A stretch of DNA of 64,000 bases from Nocardioides furvisabuli (GTDB lineage: Bacteria; Actinomycetota; Actinomycetes; Propionibacteriales; Nocardioidaceae). Positions 56,761 to 64,000 of the stretch are shown here, piece by piece. Numbering within the stretch: the stretch's first letter is position 1; each line of letters opens with the position of its first letter. The notes beneath the pieces are model-generated. The model ran no database searches. It had not been told where the DNA came from and saw nothing but the letters and a program-made list of their open reading frames with translations. The stretch spans positions 124,001 through 188,000 of the forward strand of contig NZ_JAIGQB010000004.1 in NCBI RefSeq assembly GCF_021083185.1, given 5' to 3'. Position numbers and translations under genes: made by a program.

Positions 56761-56895
56761 TTCATGACGTACAGCGTTGCGTCGGCCCCGGGTGTTACGC
56801 ATGGGCCGAGAAAGTCCGAGGTGGTCTGGACCGGTGCCGGGCCGCTGTCATCCCAGAGGCCGGGAAGCCTGAGCGGCGTGTGCGAGGGTCGAGCC

Positions 56896-57774
56896 ATGAG
56901 CTCCCCGGCGCCGCCCCCGGCACAGGTCCTGCGCGACGCACTCGAGGTGCCGCCGGTCACCGGAGAGGCACTGCTGGTGGGGGTCCTCGTGCTCGCCGCG
57001 GGATGGCTGCTCGGTCGGGTCGTGCGCTGGGCGACCCGGCGCGTCCTGCACTGGCGCGGTCGCTCTCCCAGCGCCAGCGAGATCTTCGCGGCGCTCGCCC
57101 AGGCCCTGGTGATCGTGGTATCCCTCGCAGCCGCACTGACGCTGGTCTTCCCGAGCGTGAAGCCCGTGAACGCCCTGGGCGGGATCGGCGTCCTGTCCAT
57201 CGCGGCGGGCATCGCCTTCCAGACGGTGCTCGGCAACATGTTCGCCGGCATCGTCATCCTCGCTCGTGACATCTTCCGGGTCGGGGACCAGATCGCCGTC
57301 GACGACGTCGCCGGCACGGTGACCAGGATCAGCCTCACCTCCACCGTCGTGCGGACCTTCGACGGGCGGAAGGCCCTGATCCCCAACTCGGTCATCCACT
57401 CGCAGGTCGTCACGGTGCAGACGGGCTACGAACAGGTCCGGTCCACCGTCGCCCTCGACATCGACGACCAGTCCGACTTCGCGCTGGCGACCGAGGTCGT
57501 CGAGCAGGCGATGCGGAGCGTGCCGGTCGTCCTCGACGATCCGGCCCCCCAGGCCCTGTTGCTCGGGGTGGGGTCGGCGACGGTCCACATGGAGCTGCGG
57601 TTCTGGTCCGGTGCCCGACAGATGGAGACCCGGGTGGCACAGCACGAGGTGATCGTCGCCGTGCTGCGGGCGCTGGCCGATGCCGAGGTCGCGACCGGGT
57701 CCGACGTCGTGATGGTCGAGGGCGGTCCCGCCCTCCTGGGAGCGCTGGCCAGACCCGCGACGCCCGGCCGCTGA
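56896..57774 (+). CDS. mscS: Mechanosensitive ion channel, MscS family
   Basis: 292 residues from ATG 56896 with GAGGG upstream; the frame is open further 5' but lacks a supported start there. Three hydrophobic helices (LLVGVLVLAAGWLLGRVV; ALAQALVIVVSLAAALTLVF; the pore helix GGIGVLSIAAGIAFQTVLGNMFAG) followed by the beta domain (VGDQIAVDDVAGTVTRISLTST, IPNSVIHSQVV). It releases solutes upon hypo-osmotic stress. A bidirectional terminator follows. Confidence 0.88.
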   Translation: MSSPAPPPAQVLRDALEVPPVTGEALLVGVLVLAAGWLLGRVVRWATRRVLHWRGRSPSASEIFAALAQALVIVVSLAAALTLVFPSVKPVNALGGIGVLSIAAGIAFQTVLGNMFAGIVILARDIFRVGDQIAVDDVAGTVTRISLTSTVVRTFDGRKALIPNSVIHSQVVTVQTGYEQVRSTVALDIDDQSDFALATEVVEQAMRSVPVVLDDPAPQALLLGVGSATVHMELRFWSGARQMETRVAQHEVIVAVLRALADAEVATGSDVVMVEGGPALLGALARPATPGR

Positions 57775-57817
57775 CCGGTCAGGTCGGGTCGTGGCCGGTC
57801 GGTGCCACCACGCGCGA

Positions 57818-57847
57818 GAACCCGCAGGTCAGGTGACCTGCGGGTTC
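57818..57847. terminator. Bidirectional terminator between mscS and tRNA-Ala
   Basis: GAACCCGCAGGTCA (57818-57831) and TGACCTGCGGGTTC (57834-57847) are perfect complements with a two-base loop. Flanks continue partly paired (GA/TC). It ends the tRNA transcript on the minus strand and mscS on the plus strand. Confidence 0.85.
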
Positions 57848-57857
57848 TTCGCCGTGC

Positions 57858-57933
<76 letters not shown>

Positions 57934-58014
57934 GTGCGCCTCACGGCGCGTCGCAAAGATACACGAGCGATCCGGGGCCGGCCGAATCGCCCCGCGCGTG
58001 CCGTGGATCCGGGC

Positions 58015-58917
58015 TCAGGCCCCGCTGGCGCGGCGGGCCTCGTCAGCCTCGCGCGCGGTCCGGGCGGACTCCTCGGCGGAGCGGGCGATGGCCGAGTCGG
58101 AGTCGGAGTGACCGCTCGACCACACGCCCGTGGAGTCGAGGTCGATCGTGGAGACCGTACGCCGCTGGGCGGCCGGCTTGCCGACGTAGGTCGGCAGCGT
58201 GGCGGGCACCATGTCCCACCCGCCGAGCACCGGCGCGGGCTCGGTGACGACGGCCGGGACCTCGTGGGCAGGCGTCTCGTCGACGCACGAGGGCGCTGCG
58301 GGCGTGCGCGGCAGCGGGGGCGTCAGCGGGGGCGTCAGCGGCATCTCACCGGTGAGGTCGACGTCGTCGTCGTCGACCTGCGGCGGCAGGCCGATCTCGA
58401 TGGCCGAGCGGGGCGTGCGCCGGCGGCGCTCGGCGCGCACCGAGACCCGGCAGGCGACCAGCCAGGCGAGGAGCAGGGTGGCCGGGGCGGCGACCCACCA
58501 CCAGGTGGTGATCGACGTCGCAGCGAGGGTGATGACGACAGCGTTCGCGAGCACGAGGAGCGCCAGCACGTTGCGGCGACGGCGGGCGGCGCGGCGCGCG
58601 GAGGCGCGCTCGACCTGGGGCGGCGTACGCCGGGCGACGGGGGCCGCCGTAGGTGCTGTCGGAGCCGGGGCGGCGGGTGCCGACACCCGGGCCTTGGTCT
58701 CGACCGGCGGGCGCAGCGCGGCGCGGATCGGCGAGACCACGAGACGTGCGTTGCGCCGGTCGACCGGCTCGCGGCGCGCGAGGACGCGCATCGTGTGGGA
58801 GAACTTCTCGACCGACCTGCTGCGCACGACCTCGTCGTGGTGCTTGAGGGCCTTGGGAATCAAGTAGACGGCCCACGCCACGGCAAGGGCGACGAAGATG
58901 AGAGCGCTCAGGTCCAC
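58015..58917 (-). CDS. sepX: Divisome protein SepX/GlpR
   Basis: 300 residues from GTG 58917, exactly six bases after TACGCT. An N-terminal helix (LSALIFVALAVAWAVYLIPKAL), a linker (VVRSRSVEKFSHTMRVLARR), a second pair of helices near residues 115-160 (VLALLVLANAVVITLAA and WWWVAAPATLLLAWLVA) and a long disordered Pro/Ser-rich tail. This layout matches actinobacterial SepX (GlpR), a membrane protein of the Z ring. It sits next to the GNAT-moa-moeA-UGPase group, as its relatives do in mycobacteria. Confidence 0.8.
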   Translation of the reverse strand: MDLSALIFVALAVAWAVYLIPKALKHHDEVVRSRSVEKFSHTMRVLARREPVDRRNARLVVSPIRAALRPPVETKARVSAPAAPAPTAPTAAPVARRTPPQVERASARRAARRRRNVLALLVLANAVVITLAATSITTWWWVAAPATLLLAWLVACRVSVRAERRRRTPRSAIEIGLPPQVDDDDVDLTGEMPLTPPLTPPLPRTPAAPSCVDETPAHEVPAVVTEPAPVLGGWDMVPATLPTYVGKPAAQRRTVSTIDLDSTGVWSSGHSDSDSAIARSAEESARTAREADEARRASGA

Positions 58918-58977
58918 GGCCCGAGCGTAGGAGCGCGGGACCCGAGCGGGGCGGATGTCAAGTGGTGTGTCGCAGAA

Positions 58978-59586
58978 CTACTGGTGTGACTGGTGTGCCG
59001 AGAGCCGCGCCACCACGCCCTCCGGCGCCTCCTCCGCGGTGATCGCGAAGATCCGGTGGTCGCGCCAGGCGCCGTCGATGTGCAGGAAACGGGGGGCGTA
59101 GCCGACCTGCTCGAGTCCGAGCTTCTCGACCACGCGCAACGAGTTGGTGTTCTCCGGGCGCACGCAGATCTCGAGACGGTGCAGGCCCACCGGGCCGAGG
59201 CAGTGGTCGATCACCATCGCGACCGCACGCGGCGCGACGCCCCGGCCGGCGACGTCGGCGGCGACCCAGTAGCCGATCGAGCCCCACTGGGCCGAGCCGC
59301 GCGCCACGTTGCTGACGGTGACCTGGCCGACGAAGCAGCCGCCCACCTCGACGACGAAGGGCAGGCACAGCCCGTCTTTCGCCTGGCGCAGCAGCGAGCG
59401 CGTGACGACCCTGTACGACGACGGGCGCGGCGCCGCTCCGGGCGGGACCGTCGCGTCCCAGGGGCGCAGCCAGTCGTGGTTGCGGGCGCGCACCGCCTGC
59501 CACACGTCGGCGTCCGAGCGCCGCAGCGAGCGGACCACGACGCCCTCCGACTCGAGCCGGGCGGGCCAGCCTGGTGACGTGGTCAG
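58978..59586 (-). CDS. GNAT-family N-acetyltransferase (RimJ/RimL-like)
   Basis: Acetyl-CoA-dependent acetyltransferase: WPARLESEGVVVRSLRRSDA, then GWLRPWDAT-type and the cofactor strand IGYWVAADVAGRGVAPRAVAM, HRLEICVRPENTNSLRVVEKLG. Relatives acetylate ribosomal proteins or other N-termini. The family normally includes the W-P-A-x-L block, but upstream of it only CTG 59586 could start, overlapping the moaB stop as CTGA with GGGAG nearby. GTG 59538 (behind GGAGG) would delete that block. I give the longer form; the start is uncertain. Confidence 0.75.
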   Translation of the reverse strand: MTTSPGWPARLESEGVVVRSLRRSDADVWQAVRARNHDWLRPWDATVPPGAAPRPSSYRVVTRSLLRQAKDGLCLPFVVEVGGCFVGQVTVSNVARGSAQWGSIGYWVAADVAGRGVAPRAVAMVIDHCLGPVGLHRLEICVRPENTNSLRVVEKLGLEQVGYAPRFLHIDGAWRDHRIFAITAEEAPEGVVARLSAHQSHQ

Positions 59587-60059
59587 TGGTCGCTCCCGAC
59601 TACTTGCTCGACCGCGTGGCGCAGGACGGGCTCGAGGACGCCGAGGCCGTCCTTCACTCCCCCGCGCGAACCCGGGAGGTTGATGACCAGGCAGTCGCCG
59701 ACGATCCCGGCGAGGCCGCGCGAGAGCATCGCGGTCGGCACGCCCTTGGCGATACCGGCGGCGCGGATCGCCTCCGCGATGCCGGGCACCTCGCACTCGA
59801 GCAGCGGCGCAGTCGCCTCCGGGGTGCGGTCGGTGGGCGTCAGCCCGGTGCCGCCGGTGGTGAGCACGACGCGGGCGCCGGCCGTGACGGCGGCGGAGAT
59901 CGCCTCACGAACCGGGTCGCCGTCGGGGACCACGGCGGGGTCGGCGCAGTCGAAGCCCTGCGCGCGCAGCCAGTCGGCGATCAGCGGTCCGGTCTCGTCG
60001 GCATAGACGCCCGCCGCGGCCCGGTTCGACGCCACGACGACGCCCGCGCGCAGGCTCAT
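59583..60059 (-). CDS. moaB: Molybdopterin adenylyltransferase (MoaB/Mog family)
   Basis: 158 residues from ATG 60059. MPT-binding fold: GVVVASNRAAAGVYADETGP, VVLTTGGTGLTPTDRTPEA and VINLPGSRGGVKDGL, all conserved. It activates molybdopterin with ATP before metal insertion by MoeA. Start overlaps the moaC stop (ATGA). Part of the moeA-moaC-moaB-GNAT overlapping block. Confidence 0.88.
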   Translation of the reverse strand: MSLRAGVVVASNRAAAGVYADETGPLIADWLRAQGFDCADPAVVPDGDPVREAISAAVTAGARVVLTTGGTGLTPTDRTPEATAPLLECEVPGIAEAIRAAGIAKGVPTAMLSRGLAGIVGDCLVINLPGSRGGVKDGLGVLEPVLRHAVEQVVGSDH

Positions 60060-60538
60060 CGCGCCCAGTCCCCGGACCGACCGCCGGACTTGGTCTCGAC
60101 GCGGATGTCGGTGATGACCGCCGCCTTGTCGACCGCCTTCACCATGTCGACGACCGTGAGGGCCGCGACCGACACGGCCGTGAGCGCCTCCATCTCGACC
60201 CCGGTGCGGTCGGTGGTGCGGACGGTCGCGGTGATGTCCACCGCGTCGTCGCCGACCGCCAGCTCGACGGTGACCCCGGAGATCGCCAGCGGGTGGCACA
60301 GCGGGATCAGCTCGGGGGTCTTCTTGGCGCCCATGATCCCGGCGATCCGGGCCACCGCGAGCGCGTCCCCCTTCGGCACGCCCTCGCCGCGGAGCAGGTC
60401 CACGACGGTGCTGCTGACCAGGACACGCCCGGTCGCGGACGCCGTACGCGCCGTGACGGGCTTGTCGCCGACGTCGACCATCCGCGCGGCACCCGTCTCG
60501 TCGACGTGGGTGAGCCGGTCGTTGCCGGGGGCTGCCAT
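60056..60538 (-). CDS. moaC: Cyclic pyranopterin monophosphate synthase MoaC
   Basis: 160 residues from ATG 60538, overlapping the moeA stop by one base (TGATG). Conserved blocks: GAARMVDVGDKPVTARTA, PLCHPLAISG (substrate-binding histidines), and VEMEALTAVSVAALTVVDMVKA. It makes cyclic pyranopterin monophosphate in molybdenum cofactor synthesis. Its usual first-step partner moaA is not in the window. Confidence 0.93.
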   Translation of the reverse strand: MAAPGNDRLTHVDETGAARMVDVGDKPVTARTASATGRVLVSSTVVDLLRGEGVPKGDALAVARIAGIMGAKKTPELIPLCHPLAISGVTVELAVGDDAVDITATVRTTDRTGVEMEALTAVSVAALTVVDMVKAVDKAAVITDIRVETKSGGRSGDWAR

Positions 60539-61767
60539 CAGAACTCCTCGTCGAGCTTGCGGATCGCCACCATCTCGCCGGCCGTGAGCGCGGTGACGTC
60601 GGCCGGGACCTCGATGAGGCAGTTGGCGGTGGCCAGGTCGCCGAGGAGGTGCGAGCCGTGGCCGCCGACCGGGGAGACGAACGTGCCGCCGCGGTCGGTC
60701 TCGTGGATGCCGCGAACGAGCTGCACCTTGCCCTCGGGCGAGGACAGGCCGTGGGTCAGGCGCGCACGGGCGGTCGGGCGGACGTAGGGCAGCTTGCCCA
60801 TCATCCGGCGGATCGCGGGCAGCACGAACATCTCGAAGGAGACGTAGGACGAGACCGGGTTGCCCGGCAGGGTGAAGACCGGGGTGTCGTCCTCGCCGAT
60901 CGTGCCGAAGCCCTGCGGCTTGCCCGGCTGCATGCCGACCCCGCCGAACCACATCGTGCCGTGCTGGGACAGCGACTCCTTGACGACGTCGAAGTCACCC
61001 TCGCTGACGCCGCCGCTGGTCACCACGATGTCGGCGCGCACCAGCTGGTCGCTGAGCGCCTCGGTGAAGGCGTGCGACTCGTCGGGGACGATGCCGACGC
61101 GGTAGGCGATCGCGCCGGCCGCGCGGGCGGCGGCGGCGAGGAGGTAGGAGTTGCCGTCGTAGATCGAGTCGTGGCCCAGCGGGGTGCCGGGGTCGCGCAG
61201 CTCGGAGCCGGTGGAGATCACAACGGCGCGCGGGCGCGGGCGAGTGCGCACGGTGGCGCGCCCGACGGCCGCGAGCATGCCGAGGTGCCGCGGGCCCAGG
61301 ACCGTGCCCTCCTCGAGCAGCATGTCGCCCTCGGTGATGTCGTCACCGGTGGGGCGGATGTGCTGGCCGGGCCGGGCGGCTCGAGTTATGCGGACGCTCG
61401 CCACGCCGCGGTCGGTCCACTCGTAGGGCACGACCGTGGTGGCGCCGGCCGGGACCGGGGCGCCGGTCATGATCTTGACCGCGGTGCCCGGCGACATCGC
61501 CAGGATCGACGACTGGCCGGCGCCTATCTCGCCGACGACCGGCAGCGTGACAGGCGCGTCCTCGCTCGCCGCGGCGACGTCGTCGGCGACCACGGCATAG
61601 CCGTCCATCGCGGAGTTGTCGAAGCTCGGCAGCGAGATCGGGGCGACGACGTCCTCGGCCAGCGCGAGGCCGAGGGCCTCCATCAGCGGCTGCGGGAACG
61701 CCTGCAGCGGGGAGACCGTGGCGAGGATGCGCTCGACGTAGTCCGCCACGGGCAGCAGGTCAGCCAT
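60538..61767 (-). CDS. moeA: Molybdopterin molybdenumtransferase MoeA
   Basis: 409 residues. Four-domain MoeA: SFDNSAMDGYAV near residue 50, GTAVKIMTGAPVPAGATTVV, STGSELRDPGTPLG, TSGGVSEGDFD and FTLPGNPVSSYVSFEMFV. It inserts molybdate into adenylylated molybdopterin. Its ATG lies inside the end of the UGPase gene (8-base overlap), so translation is coupled; the whole run from UGPase to the GNAT gene is overlapped and cotranscribed. Confidence 0.93.
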   Translation of the reverse strand: MADLLPVADYVERILATVSPLQAFPQPLMEALGLALAEDVVAPISLPSFDNSAMDGYAVVADDVAAASEDAPVTLPVVGEIGAGQSSILAMSPGTAVKIMTGAPVPAGATTVVPYEWTDRGVASVRITRAARPGQHIRPTGDDITEGDMLLEEGTVLGPRHLGMLAAVGRATVRTRPRPRAVVISTGSELRDPGTPLGHDSIYDGNSYLLAAAARAAGAIAYRVGIVPDESHAFTEALSDQLVRADIVVTSGGVSEGDFDVVKESLSQHGTMWFGGVGMQPGKPQGFGTIGEDDTPVFTLPGNPVSSYVSFEMFVLPAIRRMMGKLPYVRPTARARLTHGLSSPEGKVQLVRGIHETDRGGTFVSPVGGHGSHLLGDLATANCLIEVPADVTALTAGEMVAIRKLDEEF

Positions 61768-63163
61768 GCTGCTCCTGCTCGTCGAGGACGGTGCCGCCCT
61801 CGACGCGCTGGGCTGAGCTCGCGGTGAGCGCCACCTCGCCGACGACCTTCACGCCGCGGCCGAAGGTCCAGTCGCCCTCGACGGTGAACGAGTCGGCCTC
61901 GCGCAGCGACGGGGCTCCCTCCGGGAACCGCTTGTCGAAGTCGCCGACGAGCTTGTAGAAGTCGCCGTCGAGCGCGACGTAGGGCACCTCGTCCTCTCCC
62001 TGGGCGAGCACGAAGTCCTTGCCGAGGTCGTAGACGTCGGAGCGCAGCACCAGCAGGTCGTCGGTCGTCTTGACCGGCACGAAGCGGTCGCGACCCACCT
62101 CGATGGTCCGTGCCCCCTCGAAGACCTCGATCGCGGCACCCATCGCCGTCTCGATCTGGATCACCTTCGGGGTGCTGGGGTCGGCCGGATCGAGGTTCTT
62201 CACGTTGCGGATCAGCGGCAGCCCCAGGATGCCGCCGCGCGCGTCGAGCGCCTCGGTCATCGCCCGGAGGTCGAACCACAGGTTGTTGGTGGAGGAGAAG
62301 CGGTGGCGCCCGAGGTCGGCCAGCGCCTCCTTGTCGGCGTCCAGCGTCTGCGCCGACTCGCGCAGCACGATGCGCCCGTCCTGCTTGCGGCGGGCGAAGT
62401 GCCCGCCCTTGCGGTCCGAGGGCGTACGCCGCACGGCCTCGATCGCGAACGGCGCCCCGCTCTCGGCGAACCAGCCGGCCACACGTGCGTCCGGCACGGC
62501 TCCGAGGTTGTCGGAGTTGGAGACGAAGGCGTAGCGGTAGCCGGCGTCGAGCAGCTGCGCGAGCAGGCCGGTGCCGCGCAGCGCGGTGTAGATGTCGCCG
62601 TGGCCCGGCGGGCACCACTCGAGGTCGGGCGCCTTGGGGTAGGCAGCCGGCATCAGGTCGGCCTCGAGGAGCTTGGGCTCCTTGTTCTGGAGGAACTCCA
62701 GCGGCAGGCCCTCGACCGGGAGCTCGTCGTAGCGGGCAAGCGCCGCCATGGTGTCGGCCGAGGTGCGGAAGGAGTTCATGAACATCAGCGGCAGCGTCGC
62801 GTCGTACTGCTGGCGCAGGTGCAGCACCTGGCGCGCGATGATGTCGAGGAAGCTCAGGCCGCGCCGCACGCACAGCAGCGACTTGGCGCGGTCCATGCCC
62901 ATCGACGTGCCGAGCCCACCGTTGAGCTTGATGACCGCCGTCCTGCGGATCGCCTCCGCGGCCACGTCGTCAGCGACCTCGACGTCGTCGAGCGACTCCA
63001 TGTCGAGCGGCTCGATCGAGTCCTCGGCGATCATGCCGGTCTCACCGTGCTCGAGGAGACGGTAGTAGTGCGCGAACGTGTCGATCGCGACCTCGTCGAC
63101 GCCTGCGCTGCGCATCTTCTCGCGCGCCAGCTCCAGGCCGCGACCGTTGCCCTTGCTTGCCAT
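61760..63163 (-). CDS. galU: UTP-glucose-1-phosphate uridylyltransferase, UDPGP (eukaryote-type) family
   Basis: 467 residues. The family is the eukaryote-type UDPGP fold, not the shorter bacterial GalU: VIKLNGGLGTSMGMDRAKSL (nucleotide loop), FMNSFRTSADTMAAL, CPPGHGDIYTAL and FVSNSDNLGA. It makes UDP-glucose for polysaccharides and trehalose. First gene of the block with moeA; TACGAT is exactly six bases before its ATG and overlaps the -10 of the divergent cyclo-ligase gene. The name galU follows actinobacterial usage; sequence-wise it is a UGP relative. Confidence 0.88.
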   Translation of the reverse strand: MASKGNGRGLELAREKMRSAGVDEVAIDTFAHYYRLLEHGETGMIAEDSIEPLDMESLDDVEVADDVAAEAIRRTAVIKLNGGLGTSMGMDRAKSLLCVRRGLSFLDIIARQVLHLRQQYDATLPLMFMNSFRTSADTMAALARYDELPVEGLPLEFLQNKEPKLLEADLMPAAYPKAPDLEWCPPGHGDIYTALRGTGLLAQLLDAGYRYAFVSNSDNLGAVPDARVAGWFAESGAPFAIEAVRRTPSDRKGGHFARRKQDGRIVLRESAQTLDADKEALADLGRHRFSSTNNLWFDLRAMTEALDARGGILGLPLIRNVKNLDPADPSTPKVIQIETAMGAAIEVFEGARTIEVGRDRFVPVKTTDDLLVLRSDVYDLGKDFVLAQGEDEVPYVALDGDFYKLVGDFDKRFPEGAPSLREADSFTVEGDWTFGRGVKVVGEVALTASSAQRVEGGTVLDEQEQHG

Positions 63164-63185
63164 GGTTCGATCGTAGGCTGCTCAC
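63164..63185. promoter_or_regulatory. Overlapping divergent leaderless promoters
   Basis: Between the two divergent start codons lie only 22 bases. Minus-strand -10 TACGAT (63170-63175) and plus-strand -10 TAGGCT (63174-63179) share the TA at 63174-63175, and each is exactly six bases from its own start codon. Confidence 0.75.
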
Positions 63186-63803
63186 GTGGACAGGCACGAC
63201 TGGGGCGACGCGACGATCGCCAAGGGCGCGCTGCGCGACCAGGTGCTGGCGGCCCGGCGACGCCGCCCGCTCGATGCCGGCGCGGAGCACGCGGCCGCCC
63301 TCGCGCAGGTCGCGCTGGGCTGGGACGCGGTGCGCTCGGCGGCCACGGTGGCGGCGTACGTGTCGGTCGGCAGCGAGCCCGGCACCGGCCTCCTGCTCGA
63401 CGCGCTCGTCGCCGCCGGCAAGCGGGTCATCGTGCCGGTGCTCCTGTCCGACCATGACCTGGACTGGGCGGCGTACGCCGGACCGGGCTCGCTCGGCGCG
63501 GCGACGCGCGGGCTCCTCGAGCCCACCGGGCCGCGGCTCGGCGTCGACGCGGTCCGCACCGCCGACGTCGTCCTCGTGCCCGGCCTCGCGGTCTCCCCCG
63601 ACGGCGACCGCCTCGGGCGCGGCGGCGGGTCGTACGACCGGGCGCTGGCGCGGGTGCCGGCCGGGACGCCCGTGGCCGTCGTGCTCCACGACGACGAGGT
63701 CGGGCTCGCCGTGCCGACCGACCCCCACGACGTGGCGGTGGGGTTCGCGTTGACGGGGGCGGGGGTCGTGGCCCTGTCTTCGGGATCCCCGGCCACCCGG
63801 TGA
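63186..63803 (+). CDS. fau: 5-formyltetrahydrofolate cyclo-ligase
   Basis: 205 residues from GTG 63186. ATP-dependent conversion of 5-formyl-THF to 5,10-methenyl-THF. The C-terminal substrate loop DRLGRGGGSYDRALAR and the earlier VILVPGLAVS-like VVLVPGLAVSPDG are conserved; the N-terminal KGALRDQVLAARRRRP is typical. The last eight codons (SSGSPATR) and TGA lie within a dispersed repeat, so the C-terminal end appears altered by that element. In mycobacteria the same gene is also divergent from galU. Confidence 0.88.
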   Translation: MDRHDWGDATIAKGALRDQVLAARRRRPLDAGAEHAAALAQVALGWDAVRSAATVAAYVSVGSEPGTGLLLDALVAAGKRVIVPVLLSDHDLDWAAYAGPGSLGAATRGLLEPTGPRLGVDAVRTADVVLVPGLAVSPDGDRLGRGGGSYDRALARVPAGTPVAVVLHDDEVGLAVPTDPHDVAVGFALTGAGVVALSSGSPATR

Positions 63804-63872
63804 AACTGGAGCCTCACCCCCGAAACTTCGCACCGGAACCTCGAGATTCCCCGGGTAGCCGGGGATCCCTCA
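63781..63872. repeat. Dispersed repeat, form E (module pair)
   Basis: GGGATCCCCGGCCACCCGG at 63783-63801 and CCGGGTAGCCGGGGATCCC at 63851-63869 are near-perfect inverted copies of each other and of the ACCCGGT/CCGGGGA modules in copies B, C and D. The centre between them (about 50 bases) differs from the GTGGTGCGG palindrome of those copies. The stop codon of the cyclo-ligase gene lies inside the left arm. Confidence 0.8.
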
Positions 63873-63879
63873 GAGGAGG

Positions 63880-63999
63880 TCAGCCGGCCGGCGTCAGCAC
63901 CAACCGGTCCTCGGCCGACGCATCGACGGCCTCACGGCTGTAGGCCCAGGGCAGGGTCTCACCGTCGACGTAGCGCTCGGTCTGGTCGGAGTAGTGCGA
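63880..63999 (-). CDS. 3' end of a penicillin-acylase-like protein (partial)
   Basis: The last 39 codons, reading toward TGA at 63882-63880: SHYSDQTERYVDGETLPWAY then a short end. A S-D-Q-x-x-x-Y-x-x-G-E-x-x-P-W pattern close to the C-terminus is typical of penicillin amidase (Ntn hydrolase) family proteins, which cleave amide bonds of acylated compounds, including quorum signals. The catalytic parts are outside the window, so the call is tentative. Confidence 0.5.
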   Translation of the reverse strand, partial: SHYSDQTERYVDGETLPWAYSREAVDASAEDRLVLTPAG

Positions 64000-64000
64000 C

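Overview
The window is chromosomal DNA from a high-GC actinobacterium, most likely Nocardioides or a close relative in the Nocardioidaceae. Supporting this are the pervasive GC-rich third codon positions, a class II cobalamin-dependent ribonucleotide reductase paired with NrdR, an actinobacterial SOS box set between lexA and a divergent LysM gene, the SepX/GlpR divisome protein, a resuscitation-promoting factor next to rsmA-ispE, and DUF222-HNH and AbiEi/DUF559-type proteins. Many starts carry a TANNNT hexamer exactly six bases before ATG/GTG, the signature of leaderless transcripts.

Layout. 1-8,050 is a patchy region: a truncated nuclease end, a DUF222-HNH gene broken by an in-frame TAG, an IS30 transposase stub, a zinc alcohol dehydrogenase behind DosR-like palindromes, a 928-residue helicase with a hydrophobic C-terminal hairpin, a DUF4234 membrane protein, an acyl-ACP desaturase and a frameshifted DUF2237 gene. 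8,108-11,730 is a lower-GC accessory cassette: a Nudix hydrolase and a 1,029-residue PLD-SF2 helicase-DUF3427 protein, closed by a perfect terminator. 11,742-19,066 holds nrdJ-nrdR with DnaA and NrdR sites, secreted proteins, and the lexA/LysM SOS locus. 19,095-34,533 holds housekeeping genes (dinG, a fused secDF, hflX, dapF, miaA, miaB) with a small insertion of Nudix, antitoxin-like, acidic and AbiEi/DUF559-like genes; the last is bracketed by inverted copies of a dispersed palindromic repeat.

34,790-44,758 contains a secreted GH16 glycosidase, a glutamate-type ABC importer (gluABCD) with two intercistronic hairpins, a sulfide:quinone oxidoreductase-DsrC-DsrE cluster behind a CsoR/CstR-like operator, and a MarR gene with twin palindromes. 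44,838-53,896 runs leftward: an ABC-F protein, flotillin and NfeD, ispE-rsmA-rpfB, and tatD-rsmI. 53,952-64,000 carries a protein mannosyltransferase, MscS, tRNA-Ala(CGC), sepX, a tightly overlapped block (UGPase-moeA-moaC-moaB-GNAT), 5-formyl-THF cyclo-ligase and the end of a penicillin-acylase-like gene. An uncharacterised set of strong nested hairpins lies at 56,623-56,760.

No prophage, CRISPR array, rRNA or intact insertion sequence was seen. The most unusual items are the Nudix plus PLD-helicase pair read in one continuous frame, the dispersed repeat family that forms gene ends, the structured intergenic segment, and the overlapping divergent promoters at 63,164-63,185.
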